Below, piece after piece: positions 1 to 5,404 of a stretch of DNA of 9,114 nt (the stretch's first letter is position 1; every line of letters begins with the position of its first letter). A model generated the notes under the pieces. The model saw only the letters and a list, made by a program, of their open reading frames with translations, ran no database searches and had not been told where the DNA came from. The stretch covers positions 1 to 9,114 of the forward strand of contig NZ_CAIP01000087.1 of NCBI RefSeq assembly GCF_000297435.1. Reading direction: 5' to 3'. Both the position numbers and the translations under genes were made by a program. This DNA is from Microcystis sp. T1-4 (lineage in GTDB: Bacteria; Cyanobacteriota; Cyanobacteriia; Cyanobacteriales; Microcystaceae).

Positions 1-17
1 TAATATAAACAAAATTT

Positions 18-139
18 GGGAGCATCTCACCTTTGTAACCTTTAAATCAGGTTTTTATGTCAAGCTATTTTGAAAGCCTTGCTAGAAAACAGTTTTAGTG
101 ACAAGTATAATTACTCACCTGGATAAATGAGATGCTCCC
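18..139. mobile_element. MITE-like element with 12-bp TIRs and 8-bp target duplication
   Basis: GGGAGCATCTCA at 18-29 is matched exactly by its reverse complement TGAGATGCTCCC at 128-139. Directly outside lie CAAAATTT at 10-17 and CAAAATTT at 140-147, an 8-bp direct repeat that fits a target-site duplication. The 122-bp interior has no open reading frame of useful length, so this is a non-autonomous element that would need a transposase supplied elsewhere. An 8-bp duplication is seen in several IS families (for example ISL3, IS1595, IS66), and I cannot tell which applies. The element ends about 45 bases downstream of the zinc-ribbon gene's stop, so it may form part of that transcript's 3' region. 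Confidence 0.7.
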
Positions 140-184
140 CAAAATTTTGCCCGAAAAGGAGTTATGGATTTAGCTAAACAGGTT

Positions 185-724
185 TTATTGCTGTAACTGA
201 TGACCACAGCTACTACAAAAGCGATCGGTTGCCGCTACTTTTGCCCCGCATTGACTACAAAATCGCGTTTTACTGACGGTTTTTGCGTCTCCCATACTCA
301 TTTTCATATCTCCCATCTCCATTTCCATAGGGGCAAAATTCATCGACATATTACCCATTTTCATCGGTTGCATCGGTTGCATCGGTTGCATCGGTTGCAT
401 CGGTTGCATCGGTGAGGAGGAGAAACTGGTAGCGGTTGTCGATTGAGAGGACTGAGAAACTCCAGAGGTATGAGGGGAGGAAAAACCGATACTGCTCCCT
501 TGAATTTGGATTCTGTGGGGTCCGGTTTCAGTGATAATTTCAATAATTGCCCCTTGGGGAATTATCTCTATTTGGGGTTCTTGTGTCCAAACTCCCGTAG
601 CAAAACTACTGCTAGACTGCTGTTGTTGTCCCACTGCACCACTAGCGAGGGTTACAATCGTCTGCAGCCCCTGATTATCGAGATAGAGACGTTGTCCTGT
701 GGGTAATTCACTATAAATAGCCAT
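185..724 (-). CDS. Methionine-rich repeat protein with C-terminal zinc ribbon
   Basis: This 179-residue protein has no function I recognise. Residues 1-80 form a compact, partly beta-looking N-terminal region (MAIYSELPTGQRLYLDN...). Residues 85-105 are a Ser/Thr/Gln-rich linker. Residues 106-120 are five exact Met-Gln-Pro units, followed by a Met/Glu/Lys/Gly stretch, giving 15 methionines in residues 106-144. Residues 156-173 hold a CxxC-x10-CxxC zinc ribbon (Cys156, 159, 170, 173) of the 'FCSQCG...FCSSCG' type found at the ends of many bacterial proteins. There is no signal peptide or membrane segment, so it is probably cytoplasmic. The ATG at 722-724 is the first start; no strong Shine-Dalgarno precedes it, which is common in cyanobacteria. 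Met-rich MxM/MxxM motifs can bind Cu(I), but a metal role here is only a guess. The gene lies downstream of acsF on the same strand, separated from it by a terminator, so it is probably transcribed on its own. Confidence 0.8.
   Translation of the reverse strand: MAIYSELPTGQRLYLDNQGLQTIVTLASGAVGQQQQSSSSFATGVWTQEPQIEIIPQGAIIEIITETGPHRIQIQGSSIGFSSPHTSGVSQSSQSTTATSFSSSPMQPMQPMQPMQPMQPMKMGNMSMNFAPMEMEMGDMKMSMGDAKTVSKTRFCSQCGAKVAATDRFCSSCGHQLQQ
362..413. repeat. In-frame 9-bp tandem repeat encoding Met-Gln-Pro
   Basis: CATCGGTTG occurs five times without interruption at 362-406, followed by a partial sixth copy (CATCGGT) to 413. On the minus strand each unit reads ATG CAA CCG (Met-Gln-Pro). The unit length is a multiple of three, so gain or loss of copies by slippage would keep the frame. 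The copies are identical at the DNA level, which suggests recent expansion. Confidence 0.9.
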
Positions 725-734
725 ATTTTTGACA

Positions 735-755
735 GTGAAAAGTAAAAAGTAAAAA
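735..755. repeat. Short heptad tandem repeat (GTRAAAA x3)
   Basis: GTGAAAA, GTAAAAA and GTAAAAA follow each other at 735-755, just upstream of the zinc-ribbon gene's start. Heptameric short tandem repeats are typical of cyanobacterial spacers. Any effect on the 5' untranslated region is unknown. Confidence 0.5.
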
Positions 756-829
756 CCTAGTTAACACCCCTAGGATCCAGTCTAGCGAGGATAAAAATGT
801 TAGAGGATTTTCTTAAGAATTTTATCGAC

Positions 830-855
830 AAAAAAAGGGTGGTTTTACCCACCCT
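830..855 (-). terminator. Intrinsic terminator of acsF
   Basis: On the minus strand a 7-bp stem (AGGGTGG / CCACCCT, arms 849-855 and 836-842 with a 6-base loop) is followed by a run of seven T residues (830-836 read in reverse). It starts about 27 bases after the acsF stop codon, the classic position and form of a Rho-independent terminator. Confidence 0.85.
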
Positions 856-881
856 CACCATGTCTCAAGAAAACAAACTTT

Positions 882-1958
882 TTAACGGACGCTACCAGCT
901 AATTTATCGACCCGAATCGGTTTCATCAGGTACAATTTGAGGAATTGCCAAGCGTTAGAGGCGAAGATAGGCAATTTCTTCAGGAATTTAACTGGTGCGG
1001 CACTGTTTTCGCTATCGATCGCCCGTAATCCCTCGTTATTGCGAACACAAATCTCTAGGCGATCATAAAATTCAGGACTATCCACATCAAGAACAATCGG
1101 GAAGACGCGGCCTGCGGTTTCATTGGTCTTCTCGATTACATACTTATCGTACTCGCGAGCGTCCAAACCGAGAATGGCGTAGAAACCGGAACGCTGAGTA
1201 TCATTGAGATACATCGTAGCGAAGACCGAAAGCAGGAAGAAACGACACCAGAGACGAGCGCGCCAATCATTAAGAATATCAGGCTGCGCGCGCATGATCG
1301 CATCGAAGAAGTCCCCGTGACGGTTTTCGTCTTGACACCAATTCTCGAAGAAGTTAAAAATCGGATAAACCCGATCTTCGGGATGTTGTTCGAGATGACG
1401 ATAAATGGTGATATAACGCCAATAACCGATTTTTTCGGAAAGATAGGTGGCGTAGAAGATAAATTTCGGTTTAAAGAAGGTGTAGTTACGGCTTTTGGTT
1501 AAAAATCCCAAGTCAAGGGAGAGGTTAAAATCCGATAAAGCCTTATTAAGGAATCCAGCGTGACGCGCTTCGTCCCGGGACATGAGGTTAAAGCATTCCG
1601 CGAGGACGGGATTTCTGTTTTTTAAACGTCTGCCGAGTTCTTTGTAGAGAAGAAAGCCGGAAAATTCGGCCGTGCAGGATCTTTCCAGAAATTCCACGAA
1701 TAAGCGGCGAGTTTCGCCATCAATATGCTCCCAAGAGCGATCGAATTCTTGATTGCGAACGAAGTGATGCCGGTTATAATCGGTACGGAATTCCTCTAAA
1801 ATCGCTTTCAGTTCTTCCTCGTTAGCGGCGATCGACATTTCCGCCATCGCTTCAAAATCAGTGGTATAGAAGCGGGGAGTGAGGATCGTTTCTTTAGCGG
1901 GAACTTTTATACCCGGACGGATTTCCTCGAATTCTGGTTTTTGGATCGTGCTGACCAT
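882..1958 (-). CDS. acsF: Mg-protoporphyrin IX monomethyl ester oxidative cyclase (AcsF/ChlA type)
   Basis: The enzyme forms the isocyclic ring E of chlorophyll, converting Mg-protoporphyrin IX monomethyl ester to divinyl protochlorophyllide with O2 and reductant. It is a membrane-associated diiron protein. The 358 residues match the usual length of cyanobacterial AcsF, and the N-terminus (MVSTIQKPEFEEIRPGIKVP) is characteristic. Carboxylate/histidine ligands of a ferritin-like diiron site are visible: Glu98 in TAEFSGF, Glu130 and His133 in RDEARH, and Glu211 and His214 in DENRH. The ATG at 1956-1958 gives a complete N-terminus. The gene is monocistronic: a 600-bp spacer lies upstream and its own terminator downstream. 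No heme oxygenase or hemN gene adjoins it, as would be expected of the low-oxygen ChlAII paralogue, so the aerobic main form is more likely (inference). Confidence 0.96.
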   Translation of the reverse strand: MVSTIQKPEFEEIRPGIKVPAKETILTPRFYTTDFEAMAEMSIAANEEELKAILEEFRTDYNRHHFVRNQEFDRSWEHIDGETRRLFVEFLERSCTAEFSGFLLYKELGRRLKNRNPVLAECFNLMSRDEARHAGFLNKALSDFNLSLDLGFLTKSRNYTFFKPKFIFYATYLSEKIGYWRYITIYRHLEQHPEDRVYPIFNFFENWCQDENRHGDFFDAIMRAQPDILNDWRARLWCRFFLLSVFATMYLNDTQRSGFYAILGLDAREYDKYVIEKTNETAGRVFPIVLDVDSPEFYDRLEICVRNNEGLRAIDSENSAAPVKFLKKLPIFASNAWQFLKLYLMKPIRVDKLAGSVR

Positions 1959-2211
1959 AGGGATTATTGATTTTACTCTGGGATGATGATTGAGACGAGT
2001 AAAGGCTCTGACTTGATAATGACGAGCCGTGAAAAAACGGCTAGGATTTACTATAGCAAGCTCTCAGCCCTAGACTCCCTTCCTGTTCATTAAAAGTTAC
2101 AACTCTTAATTAAGCTGTGTAAACAAACGCGGCTTTTTCCCCAGGAGTCTTGACAAATGTTCGGGGGTGTGGGGTGATATGGGGAAAACTTCTGGCGATT
2201 GCGCCTAAATG
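1959..2211 (-). promoter_or_regulatory. acsF leader and promoter region
   Basis: This stretch upstream of acsF has no coding potential. On the minus strand a TATAGT -10-like hexamer lies at 2050-2055 without a good -35 partner. Between it and the gene a perfect 6-bp hairpin (AGCCGT at 2025-2030, ACGGCT at 2037-2042, loop GAAAAA) would sit in the leader RNA. The hairpin lacks a following T run on either strand, so it is not a standard terminator. A purine-rich G-run (GGGGGTGTGGGGTGATATGG, 2163-2182) lies further up. The promoter assignment is tentative. Confidence 0.3.
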
Positions 2212-2270
2212 GAGTATTATGCAGAAAGTTTTCGTATATTTTTACTCTGGAGAGTGTTATGCAGAAAGTT
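2212..2270. repeat. 19-bp direct repeat pair
   Basis: GAGTATTATGCAGAAAGTT (2212-2230) recurs as GAGTGTTATGCAGAAAGTT (2252-2270), with one mismatch and a start-to-start distance of 40 bases. The second copy ends eight bases before the palindromic element at 2279. The pair could be a protein-binding site, a remnant of an element end, or a small duplication. I cannot say which. Confidence 0.7.
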
Positions 2271-2278
2271 GACCTATA

Positions 2279-2376
2279 ATATAGCGTTTTTCAGTCTGAT
2301 GAGGTACAAAAGTTATGGGTTTTAGGCAAAAGGGAAGAAAAATAAGCGTACCTCACTAGCTTAGGAAACGCTATAT
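2279..2376. mobile_element. Palindromic MITE-like element, 98 bp
   Basis: The outer arms ATATAGCGTTT (2279-2289) and AAACGCTATAT (2366-2376) are perfect inverted repeats. Inner arms TGAGGTAC (2300-2307) and GTACCTCA (2348-2355) are also perfect. Together they make 29-bp terminal repeats matching at about 22 of 29 positions around a 40-base centre. There is no ORF. The ends read TA-TAGCG...CGCTA-TA, which would fit a TA target duplication as made by IS630/Tc1-type or some IS5-type transposases, though the duplication cannot be separated from the repeat itself. As RNA it would fold into a long hairpin. It lies between acsF and the ApeA-like gene, upstream of the latter's promoter. Confidence 0.65.
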
Positions 2377-2496
2377 GTAGTTATGCCGCTTAGTCCTTGG
2401 TAGGGGCGTAACCGGAGGCGAAGCTGTTGGGATGTAGGGTTAGACTGGCGGAAAGTTTTTAGTAAAGTGTAATTTAAGGTTACTTGTGAGCAAACA
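2377..2496. other. Spacer without gene, upstream of ApeA-like gene
   Basis: No coding region, RNA gene or strong structure is visible here. The GC-rich part at 2400-2440 resembles the short degenerate repeat debris common in cyanobacterial spacers, but I cannot assign it to a family. Confidence 0.3.
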
Positions 2497-2525
2497 TTGC
2501 TCTGGAGAAAATTTCATAGTATAAT
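2497..2525 (+). promoter_or_regulatory. Predicted sigma-70 promoter of the ApeA-like gene
   Basis: A perfect TATAAT -10 box is at 2520-2525, with TTGCTC at 2497-2502 as the -35 box and a 17-base spacer. Transcription would start near 2532, leaving a leader of about 25 bases before the ATG at 2557. No operator-like palindrome overlaps it, so low constitutive expression is plausible. Confidence 0.6.
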
Positions 2526-2556
2526 CAGCGCCGAGCCAAATACATACTGAACGCAG

Positions 2557-4122
2557 ATGCTTGAAGAATTTGTGAGCTTAGGGAAGTGGTGGCTTCCTAA
2601 CAAACCAGAAGTAGTAGTTCCAGGAAAACTAAGCTTTTCGCCTGAGAGTGGCGCAACATTAGAATTAATTGGTTCGTTTTATAGTTCACACCTTAAAGAG
2701 ATAGGTCAGGTAAAGATTTCTTCCATTGAAGGGGAATCAAATCTAACATCAGGTGTACGACTTGACTTTATAAAGCCTGAGGAAATCATTATTCTCGGTT
2801 TGCTTGATAACAATGAAAAAATTACCTTATACAGGTGTTCTGGACAAGTTAAAAGCTTTGAATTTACAAAACTCACAGCGAGTCTTTCATTCAATGTCAG
2901 GTATGTTTTTAGAAAAATTCACTTTGAATATGAACAGGACATAAAATTTAAATCTATTTCTGTTCAATATTCTCATCTAGAGAAATGGGTTGGCAAATCT
3001 GGAATGCAGTTTTCTGTAGAAGAGAACGAAATATGGATGAGTTATCAGCCGCCATCGAGTATTCATTTGGCGAAACTTGGCAGTCTGGATTTATATATTA
3101 CCTTTTCTCCAGTATGTGTTTATCCATTTTACCCTGACGCGTACAATGCAAGTATTGAGCAAAAAACTTATCTGACCATACAAAATCCCTGCAATAAACC
3201 AATAGATGATTGTGTCAATTTATTGATAAAATTTAGTGATTTGTTAAGCTTTGCAATGACAAAAGCAACTTCAGTAATTAAGGTTACTGGGAAAGCAGAT
3301 GTCATTCATGAAAAGCCTGTACAGCAAGCAAATGGAGATTTCACACTGGAAAAAGAGGCGCGGGAAACTCAAGTCATCATAATATTTGGTTTATGGAATC
3401 CTACGAAGAGTTCTGAGATAAACTTGTCCCCCGATAAAATGCTATTTCTATTTAGTGATGTAGTTAGTGATGTAGAAAACAATTTGGGATCATTCTTTGA
3501 AGCATGGATTAATAAAAGGGAGGAATATGAACCTGTTTTTGACTTGTTAATGGCAACAATGTATAGCTCTAGCCTTTACTTGGGTTATAAATTTCTAAAT
3601 ATAATCCAAGCTTTGGAGGCTTATCATACAAGCAAGTATGAAGGTTCATATCAAGATAAAAAGATTTACAAAAAAGGACTTTACAAGAAATTTATAGAGG
3701 TATTGAACGATTTTCCAAGTGAAAGTGATAATCAAGAAAATGGAATTAGTGATGAGTTTAGAAATGCTTTAAAGGGAAAACTAAAAAATCAAACAAGCTT
3801 TACTTTAGAGACAAGACTCAAAGAAATTCTTAATAAAGTGTCCTCCTTGCTGCCAAATGAGCCAGATTTTATAGGAAACGAAAAAGATAGGGAATTATTT
3901 TCTAGGAGAGCTTCTGAAACTCGGAATGCATTGACGCATCATAATAAAGAAAAACGACAACAGGCGGCAAGGGGTGGGGAGTTATTTCAACTTTTTCATA
4001 CGTTGACTGTGATTCTACAAATTTGCTTATTAAGAGAGCTAAACCTTCCCGATGAGTCTATTAAAATTCTTGTGGAGCGAAATAGAGCATATCAGAAAGA
4101 ATGGCGACCATCTTCAAACTGA
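2557..4122 (+). CDS. ApeA-like anti-phage HEPN-domain protein
   Basis: This 521-residue protein has the layout of ApeA, a single-protein anti-phage abortive infection factor. Residues about 5-320 match the ApeA N-terminal domain style: GKWWLPN at 9-15 and PGKLSFSPESGATLELIGSF at 22-41, then long beta-rich segments. Residues about 330-510 are helical and form the HEPN part: FLNIIQALEAYH at 346-357 and the catalytic-type motif R456-N-A-L-T-H461, an Rx4H signature of HEPN ribonucleases. Known HEPN nucleases dimerise and cut RNA; the target here is unknown. There is no signal peptide or transmembrane helix. The start at 2557 follows a good promoter but has no clear Shine-Dalgarno. It is the only plus-strand gene, is flanked by repeat-rich spacers and is AT-rich (for example about 27% GC over 3181-3240), consistent with acquisition. 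No partner gene (nuclease, kinase, antitoxin) is adjacent, so it probably acts alone. Confidence 0.85.
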   Translation: MLEEFVSLGKWWLPNKPEVVVPGKLSFSPESGATLELIGSFYSSHLKEIGQVKISSIEGESNLTSGVRLDFIKPEEIIILGLLDNNEKITLYRCSGQVKSFEFTKLTASLSFNVRYVFRKIHFEYEQDIKFKSISVQYSHLEKWVGKSGMQFSVEENEIWMSYQPPSSIHLAKLGSLDLYITFSPVCVYPFYPDAYNASIEQKTYLTIQNPCNKPIDDCVNLLIKFSDLLSFAMTKATSVIKVTGKADVIHEKPVQQANGDFTLEKEARETQVIIIFGLWNPTKSSEINLSPDKMLFLFSDVVSDVENNLGSFFEAWINKREEYEPVFDLLMATMYSSSLYLGYKFLNIIQALEAYHTSKYEGSYQDKKIYKKGLYKKFIEVLNDFPSESDNQENGISDEFRNALKGKLKNQTSFTLETRLKEILNKVSSLLPNEPDFIGNEKDRELFSRRASETRNALTHHNKEKRQQAARGGELFQLFHTLTVILQICLLRELNLPDESIKILVERNRAYQKEWRPSSN

Positions 4123-4154
4123 TTAACCACTCACGATTATATTGCTTGTTAAGT

Positions 4155-4162
4155 GCGATCGC
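4155..4162. repeat. HIP1 octamer GCGATCGC
   Basis: This is the palindromic octamer over-represented in many cyanobacterial genomes. Another copy lies at 4770-4777 inside lpxC. It supports a cyanobacterial origin; no local function is implied. Confidence 0.9.
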
Positions 4163-4173
4163 CGATCTTGTAG

Positions 4174-4230
4174 GGTGCGTTCCCTAATGCAAGTCCTACT
4201 GCTCCACCGATCGATTTTGGGGAACGCACC
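4174..4230. repeat. Inverted repeat GGTGCGTTCCC / GGGAACGCACC
   Basis: The arms at 4174-4184 and 4220-4230 are perfect 11-bp complements around 35 bases. The TAGGGTGCGTT...AACGCACC form resembles a dispersed intergenic repeat type in cyanobacteria. It lies 50 bases after the ApeA-like stop and could cap that transcript's 3' end as a hairpin, but no T run follows. Confidence 0.65.
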
Positions 4231-4498
4231 ATGCACATTTATTGAAACTGTGGGTTAAAGTGCGATGCTGCTCTGGTGGGTTGAGTTCTGGATTGGCAAC
4301 CTGTCACCGAGCAAACCCGACGGTGTTGGAATGATTCTGATAGCTGACGGCTGATAGACAAGGGTTATCAATGCTAGGATAAAGGCTTGAGTAGAGAACG
4401 AGCGAGCCAAAGCCATCTCATCGACAGAAGTAAAAACCCCGCCTCTAGACAGCCCCACTTCCCACTCCCCTATACCTTTTAAACATAATTTAGTATAA

Positions 4499-5311
4499 TT
4501 AACCCTGAATTGTTTTGGCTAATTGAACGTGGAGTTTATGACTGGCTTTAAAAGCCATGTAATGAGCAGTGGGAATGGTTCCCAGTAAACTCAAATCACC
4601 AATTAAGTCCAATAATTTATGTCTTACTGGCTCATTATCAAAGCGTAAAGGAGGATTTAACCATTGATTTTGATCGCAGATTAAAGCATTTTCTAAACTG
4701 CCTCCTTTAATTAAACCAGCCTTTTGCAGATACTCAATTTGATCGGCAAAACCGAAAGTCCGAGCATCTGCGATCGCATTTTGAAAACTTTCTTGATTAG
4801 GACTCCAACTATACCATTGATTACCGATCGGTTTATAAGTAAAATCGATGCCGTAGGTAAAACGTAATTCAGGGGAAGGAATCGCCGCCACAAAAGCATC
4901 CCCTTCGTACAACCAAATCGGTTGAGAAATGGTTAAATCTGATGGAGAAAAAGAGTTATTTAAACCAGCATTTTTGATCGCTTCCACCCAGATTTTGGCC
5001 GAACCATCAAGGAGGGGAATTTCCGCACCATCCACCTCAATGCGAGCATCCTCTACCCCCAAAGCGGTTAAGGCCGCTAATAAATGCTCAACAGTTCTAA
5101 CCTTTGCTTCTCCTCGTCCCAATTCTGTTGATAAAGTCGTTTGGTAAACCGAAGAAACTAGAGCGGGAATAATCGGTTGATTGGCTAAATCTCTACGGAC
5201 AAAATAACGTCCTTCTCCTGGATTTGCCCCACAGACGCGCACCCGGGTTATCTCCCCCGAATGTAGGCCAATTCCCGATAATTCAAATTGTTTAGCGATA
5301 GTAGAAACCAT
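4499..5311 (-). CDS. lpxC: UDP-3-O-acyl-N-acetylglucosamine deacetylase LpxC
   Basis: LpxC is the zinc enzyme of the first committed step of lipid A synthesis: it removes the acetyl group from UDP-3-O-acyl-GlcNAc in the cytoplasm. With the ATG at 5309-5311 the protein has 270 residues. Active-site elements align with E. coli LpxC: Glu75-His76 in RTVEHLLAAL, ARTFGF at 183-188, KGGSLENALI at 202-211, His231-Lys232 and Asp235 in VRHKLLDLIGDL (zinc ligands His76, His231, Asp235), and the general-acid His258 in FKASHKLH. The C-terminus is shorter than in E. coli, as is usual for cyanobacteria. A TTG three codons upstream (5318-5320) would add three residues, but the ATG is more credible. It lies 92 bases downstream of omp85 on the same strand and probably shares its transcript. 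The fabZ and lpxA genes that often follow lpxC in cyanobacteria are not in the next 376 bases. Confidence 0.96.
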   Translation of the reverse strand: MVSTIAKQFELSGIGLHSGEITRVRVCGANPGEGRYFVRRDLANQPIIPALVSSVYQTTLSTELGRGEAKVRTVEHLLAALTALGVEDARIEVDGAEIPLLDGSAKIWVEAIKNAGLNNSFSPSDLTISQPIWLYEGDAFVAAIPSPELRFTYGIDFTYKPIGNQWYSWSPNQESFQNAIADARTFGFADQIEYLQKAGLIKGGSLENALICDQNQWLNPPLRFDNEPVRHKLLDLIGDLSLLGTIPTAHYMAFKASHKLHVQLAKTIQG

Positions 5312-5369
5312 AATTATCAAGTAATAAAGCTTTTATCAGTGAACAGCAAAAATAACTAAATTCATCGAT

Positions 5370-5404
5370 AACTGGTAACTGGTAACTGATAACTGATAAC
5401 TGAT
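5370..5404. repeat. Heptameric short tandem repeat (AACTGRT x5)
   Basis: Five consecutive 7-mers, AACTGGT twice then AACTGAT three times, fill 5370-5404. On the minus strand they read as repeated ATCAGTT/ACCAGTT units. The last copy touches the omp85 stop codon (TAA at 5404-5406), so the array fills much of the omp85-lpxC spacer. Such heptad arrays (STRR type) are typical of cyanobacterial spacers and vary in copy number between strains. Confidence 0.9.

Larger units (their letters stand above)
4123..4498. other. Convergent spacer between ApeA-like gene and lpxC
   Basis: The 376 bases between the two converging genes hold a HIP1 octamer, an 11-bp inverted repeat and short repetitive pieces such as TGATAGCTGACGGCTGATAG (4337-4356). 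A 67-codon minus-strand reading frame (4255-4458) has no recognisable domain or start signal and I do not call it a gene. No T-run terminator for lpxC or for the ApeA-like gene is obvious. Confidence 0.4.

Noticed and set aside
362..413. Possible CRISPR-like or iteron array
   Set aside because: The 9-bp units have no spacers and are explained as in-frame coding repeats.
200..415. Plus-strand frame with His-Arg-Leu repeats opposite the zinc-ribbon gene
   Set aside because: The repeats are the antisense of the Met-Gln-Pro coding repeat. The minus-strand frame has the zinc ribbon and is the real gene.
2025..2042. Terminator-like hairpin AGCCGT/ACGGCT upstream of acsF
   Set aside because: No T run follows the stem on either strand, so it does not qualify as an intrinsic terminator.
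2271..2280. TTGACC next to TATAAT read as a promoter
   Set aside because: The two hexamers abut without the 16-18 base spacer. The better promoter for the plus-strand gene is at 2497-2525.
4255..4458. 67-codon minus-strand reading frame between the ApeA-like gene and lpxC
   Set aside because: It has no recognised domain, no ribosome binding site and lies in repetitive spacer. It may be the translation of a dispersed repeat or a transposase remnant, but no motif proves this.
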